Below are positions 7,025 through 8,981 of a stretch of DNA of 8,981 nt, piece after piece. The position numbers and the translations under genes were made by a program. Source of the stretch: Frankiaceae bacterium (lineage in GTDB: Bacteria; Actinomycetota; Actinomycetes; Mycobacteriales; SCTD01); NCBI GenBank assembly GCA_026786045.1, contig JAJAYV010000098.1:1-8981 (forward strand), written 5' to 3'. Each line of letters opens with the position of its first letter. Positions within the stretch are counted from its first letter, which is position 1. The notes under the pieces were generated by a model. It saw nothing but the letters and a program-made list of their open reading frames with translations, was not told the DNA's origin and did no database searches.

Positions 7025-7962
7025 GGATCGTCTCCCTCGCCGGCGGCATCGGCGGCGCGCGCTTCCTGCGCGGGCTGCAGGCCGCGGCACCCGACGCCGA
7101 GCTCACCGTCGTCGTGAACACCGGCGACGACATCACCCTCTACGGGCTGCGCATCTGCCCTGACCTCGACACCGTCATGTACACCCTCGGGGGCGGCATC
7201 GACGAGCAGCGCGGCTGGGGCCGGCAGGACGAGACCTTCCACGCCAAGGCCGAGCTCGAGGCCTACGACGTCCCGACCGCGTGGTTCGGACTCGGCGACC
7301 GCGACCTCGCGACGCACCTGGTGCGGCGGCAGATGCTCGACGCCGGCTTCCCGCTGTCGGAGGTGACCCGGGCGCTGTGCGCGCGCTGGCAGCCCGGGGC
7401 TGCGCTGCTGCCGATGACCGACGACCAGGTCGAGACGTACGTGCGGGTCGAGCTCGACGGGCGCGAGCGAGCGATCCACTTCCAGGAGTGGTGGGTCAAG
7501 CACCGCGCGGCCCTGCCGGCCAGGGCGATCGTGGCGGTCGGCGCCGAGCGGTCCACCCCCGCGCCGGGCGTGCTCGACGCCATCGCCGCGGCCGACGTCG
7601 TCGTGCTGCCGCCGAGCAACCCTGTGGTCAGCATCGGGACCGTCCTGCAGGTGCCGGGGATCGCCGAGGCGCTGCGCGCAAAGACCGTCGTCGGGGTCTC
7701 CCCCGTCATCGGGGGCGCACCGGTGCGCGGGATGGCCGACGCGTGCCTGTCCGCGATCGGCGTCGAGACCAACGCCGAGGCGGTCGGCCGGCACTACCGC
7801 GCGCGCTCCGACGGGGGGTTGCTCGACGGCTGGCTCGTCGACACCGCCGACGCCGCCGCGACGGTGCCGGGCGTCGAGGTGCGCGCCGTACCGCTGCTCA
7901 TGACGGACCTGCCCGCGGCCGCCGCGATGGCGCGCGCCGCGCTGGACCTGGCCGGTGCCTAG
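7021..7962 (+). CDS. fbiA: 2-phospho-L-lactate/phosphoenolpyruvate transferase (CofD family)
   Basis: FbiA transfers the phospholactyl or, in mycobacteria, the enolpyruvyl phosphate part of a GDP-activated donor (made by FbiD/CofC) onto FO, giving F420-0 or dehydro-F420-0. The 313-residue product is slightly shorter than the mycobacterial protein (about 330). Conserved CofD elements run in order: GGIGGARF at 8-15, NTGDD at 33-37, CPDLDTVMYTLGGGID at 46-61, LGDRDLATHL at 91-100, HFQEWWV at 153-159, PPSNPVVSIG at 197-206, RGMAD at 236-240 and VPLLMTD near 290-296. Nothing essential appears missing. GTG 7021 is chosen because it overlaps the preceding TGA as GTGA and puts the glycine-rich loop at the expected position. 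The gene overlaps fbiB by 8 bases, so the three plus-strand genes form one tightly coupled unit. Whether the donor is phospholactate or phosphoenolpyruvate cannot be read from the sequence. Confidence 0.96.
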   Translation: MRIVSLAGGIGGARFLRGLQAAAPDAELTVVVNTGDDITLYGLRICPDLDTVMYTLGGGIDEQRGWGRQDETFHAKAELEAYDVPTAWFGLGDRDLATHLVRRQMLDAGFPLSEVTRALCARWQPGAALLPMTDDQVETYVRVELDGRERAIHFQEWWVKHRAALPARAIVAVGAERSTPAPGVLDAIAAADVVVLPPSNPVVSIGTVLQVPGIAEALRAKTVVGVSPVIGGAPVRGMADACLSAIGVETNAEAVGRHYRARSDGGLLDGWLVDTADAAATVPGVEVRAVPLLMTDLPAAAAMARAALDLAGA

Positions 7963-8981
7963 CTACGAGGTGCTCGGCGTCACGGGGCTGCCCGAGGTGC
8001 GTCCCGGGGACGACGTGGCGGCGCTGGTGGCCGGCGCGGTCGACCTGCAGGACGGCGACGTCGTCGTGGTGACGAGCAAGCTGCTGAGCAAGGCCGAGGG
8101 CCGGCTGGTGCCGGTCGGCGAGGGTGAGGACCGCGAGGCCGTGCGCCTGGCCGCCATCGCGGCGGAGACCGTGCGCGAGGTCGCTCGACGCGGGACGGCC
8201 GTCATCGCGCAGAACCGCAACGGCCTCGTGCTGGCGGCAGCCGGGGTCGACGCCAGCAACGTCCGACCGGACGAGATCGCTTTGCTGCCAGTGAATCCCG
8301 ATGCGAGCGCCCGCATGCTGCGCGAGCGGCTGCAGGAGCTGACCGGCCGCCGGCTGGCGGTCGTCGTCTCCGACACGCTCGGCCGGCCCTGGCGGCAAGG
8401 GCAGGTCGACACCGCGATCGGCGCGGCCGGGCTCGCGCCGGTGCGCGACGCACGAGGCAGCCGGGACAGCTTCGGCGCCGTCCTCGAGGTCACCGAGATC
8501 GCGGTCGCCGACGAGTTGGCCGCAGCCGCTGAGCTGGTCAAGGGCAAGGCCGACGGGGTGCCGGTCGCGGTGGTGCGCGGGCTCGACCTGCCCGACGACG
8601 GGCGTGGCGCGCAGGCACTGGTGCGGCCCGCCGAGCAGGACTGGTTCCGCCTGGGGACCCAGGAGGCGCACCGGCAGACGCTCGGCCTGCGCCGGACGGT
8701 GCGCGCCTTCGACGACCGGCTCGTCGACCGCGAGGTGGTGCTGCGCGCCGTCGCCGCGGCCGTCACCGCGCCCGCGCCGCACCACACGACGCCGTGGCGC
8801 TTCGTGCTGGTGGCGGCGCGCCAGGGCGCGGGGGGGGGCGCGGTGGGGGGGCCGTGGTGCGTGGGCTGGGCCTGCCCGACGACGGGCGCGACGCGACCGC
8901 GCTGGTCCGGCCGGCTGCGCAGGACTGGTTCAGCCTCGGGACCACCGAGGCCCACCGGAGCACGCTGGCCCTGCGCCGCAC
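7955..8981 (+). CDS. fbiB: Coenzyme F420:L-glutamate ligase FbiB, reliable only to about 8815
   Basis: FbiB adds gamma-linked glutamates to F420-0 with its CofE domain. In Actinomycetota it also reduces dehydro-F420-0 with a fused FMN-binding nitroreductase-like domain. Starting at GTG 7955, residues 1-245 cover CofE: LGVTGLPEVRPGDD (7-20), GDVVVVTSKLLSKAEGR (34-50), VVVSDTLGRPWRQGQ (136-150) and ELVKGKADGVPVAVVRGL (193-210). The reductase domain begins near residue 246, with TAPAPHHTTPWRFVLV at 271-286. Full family members have about 450 residues, so the C-terminal third is missing. After about 8815 the frame remains open, but the sequence turns into G-rich noise and then a frame-shifted, diverged repeat of fbiB itself, so residues past about 287 are not real FbiB. 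The start overlaps fbiA by 8 bases, and translation is probably coupled. The identity of the intact part is nearly certain. Confidence 0.93.
   Translation, partial: MPSYEVLGVTGLPEVRPGDDVAALVAGAVDLQDGDVVVVTSKLLSKAEGRLVPVGEGEDREAVRLAAIAAETVREVARRGTAVIAQNRNGLVLAAAGVDASNVRPDEIALLPVNPDASARMLRERLQELTGRRLAVVVSDTLGRPWRQGQVDTAIGAAGLAPVRDARGSRDSFGAVLEVTEIAVADELAAAAELVKGKADGVPVAVVRGLDLPDDGRGAQALVRPAEQDWFRLGTQEAHRQTLGLRRTVRAFDDRLVDREVVLRAVAAAVTAPAPHHTTPWRFVLVAARQGAGGGAVGGPWCVGWACPTTGATRPRWSGRLRRTGSASGPPRPTGARWPCAA
8567..8697 (+). repeat. Direct repeat, first copy, inside fbiB
   Basis: This 131-base piece codes FbiB residues from A205 (AVVRGLDLPDDGR onward) to about position 248. Aligned by hand without gaps to 8851-8981 it shows 26 differences, about 80% identity. 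Most substitutions are at third codon positions, so both copies have evolved as coding sequence. Confidence 0.85.
8821..8853. other. G-rich low-complexity junction, probably low-quality sequence
   Basis: This stretch contains a run of nine G (8830-8838) and one of seven G (8845-8851), exactly between the end of recognisable fbiB and the diverged repeat. If it is homologous to 8539-8570, several C and T positions have become G and two bases have been gained. That is what miscalled poly-G read ends would give. I assign no biological function. Confidence 0.55.
8851..8981 (+). repeat. Direct repeat, second copy: diverged fbiB fragment in another frame
   Basis: Read from 8851 in a different frame from the upstream fbiB, this codes AVVRGLGLPDDGRDATALV and then RPAAQDWFSLGTTEAHRSTL. 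About 35 of 43 residues equal FbiB 205-247 of the first copy. Weaker similarity may extend back to about 8821, where CCAGGGC aligns with CAAGGGC at 8539. It reaches the last base of the window. It is either part of a second cofE/fbiB gene or, more likely, sequence from a related strain joined at a contig end. Confidence 0.8.

Noticed and set aside
8830..8851. G-quadruplex or regulatory G runs
   Set aside because: The G runs sit exactly at a break in fbiB homology and alter positions that are C or T in the aligned copy, so low-quality sequence is the simpler explanation.

Overview
The window looks like chromosomal DNA from a high-GC Gram-positive bacterium (Actinomycetota). Composition is extremely GC-rich, third codon positions are almost all G or C, and GTG starts are common. 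It carries the actinobacterial versions of the coenzyme F420 genes: a fused CofG-CofH FO synthase (fbiC), fbiA, and an fbiB that begins to run from the CofE ligase into a nitroreductase-like domain. The genus cannot be fixed from the sequence alone.

Layout: two divergent gene groups separate near position 6450-6497. Leftward (minus strand) lie a DUF418/acyltransferase-like multi-pass membrane protein (6447-5329), fbiC (5319-2827, only 9 bases further on), and a very long coiled-coil protein (start 2769) that stays open for 923 codons and leaves the window at position 1. Rightward (plus strand) lie a short XdhC-type Rossmann protein (6497-7024), fbiA (7021-7962, 4-base overlap) and fbiB (7955 onward, 8-base overlap), which runs to the right edge. 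Coding density is close to complete. The only gaps are about 50 bases between the divergent starts, 9 bases before fbiC and 57 bases after it. I saw no tRNA, rRNA, CRISPR array, insertion sequence or convincing terminator.

How the genes work together: FbiC makes the deazaflavin FO. FbiA joins FO to an activated phospholactate or phosphoenolpyruvate unit. FbiB adds the glutamate tail and, through its C-terminal domain, reduces dehydro-F420-0. The guanylyltransferase FbiD/CofC, which makes the substrate of FbiA, is not in the window. The XdhC-like protein translationally coupled to fbiA and the membrane protein coupled to fbiC are the least explained members of the locus. The coiled-coil gene is probably only a positional neighbour.

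The right end needs caution. From about 8821 the sequence leaves fbiB, passes through G runs, and then repeats an earlier part of fbiB (8567-8697) as a diverged copy, about 80% identical, in another reading frame (8851-8981). This looks like a chimeric contig end, or less likely a real tandem copy. The fbiB reading frame beyond about 8815 should not be trusted.
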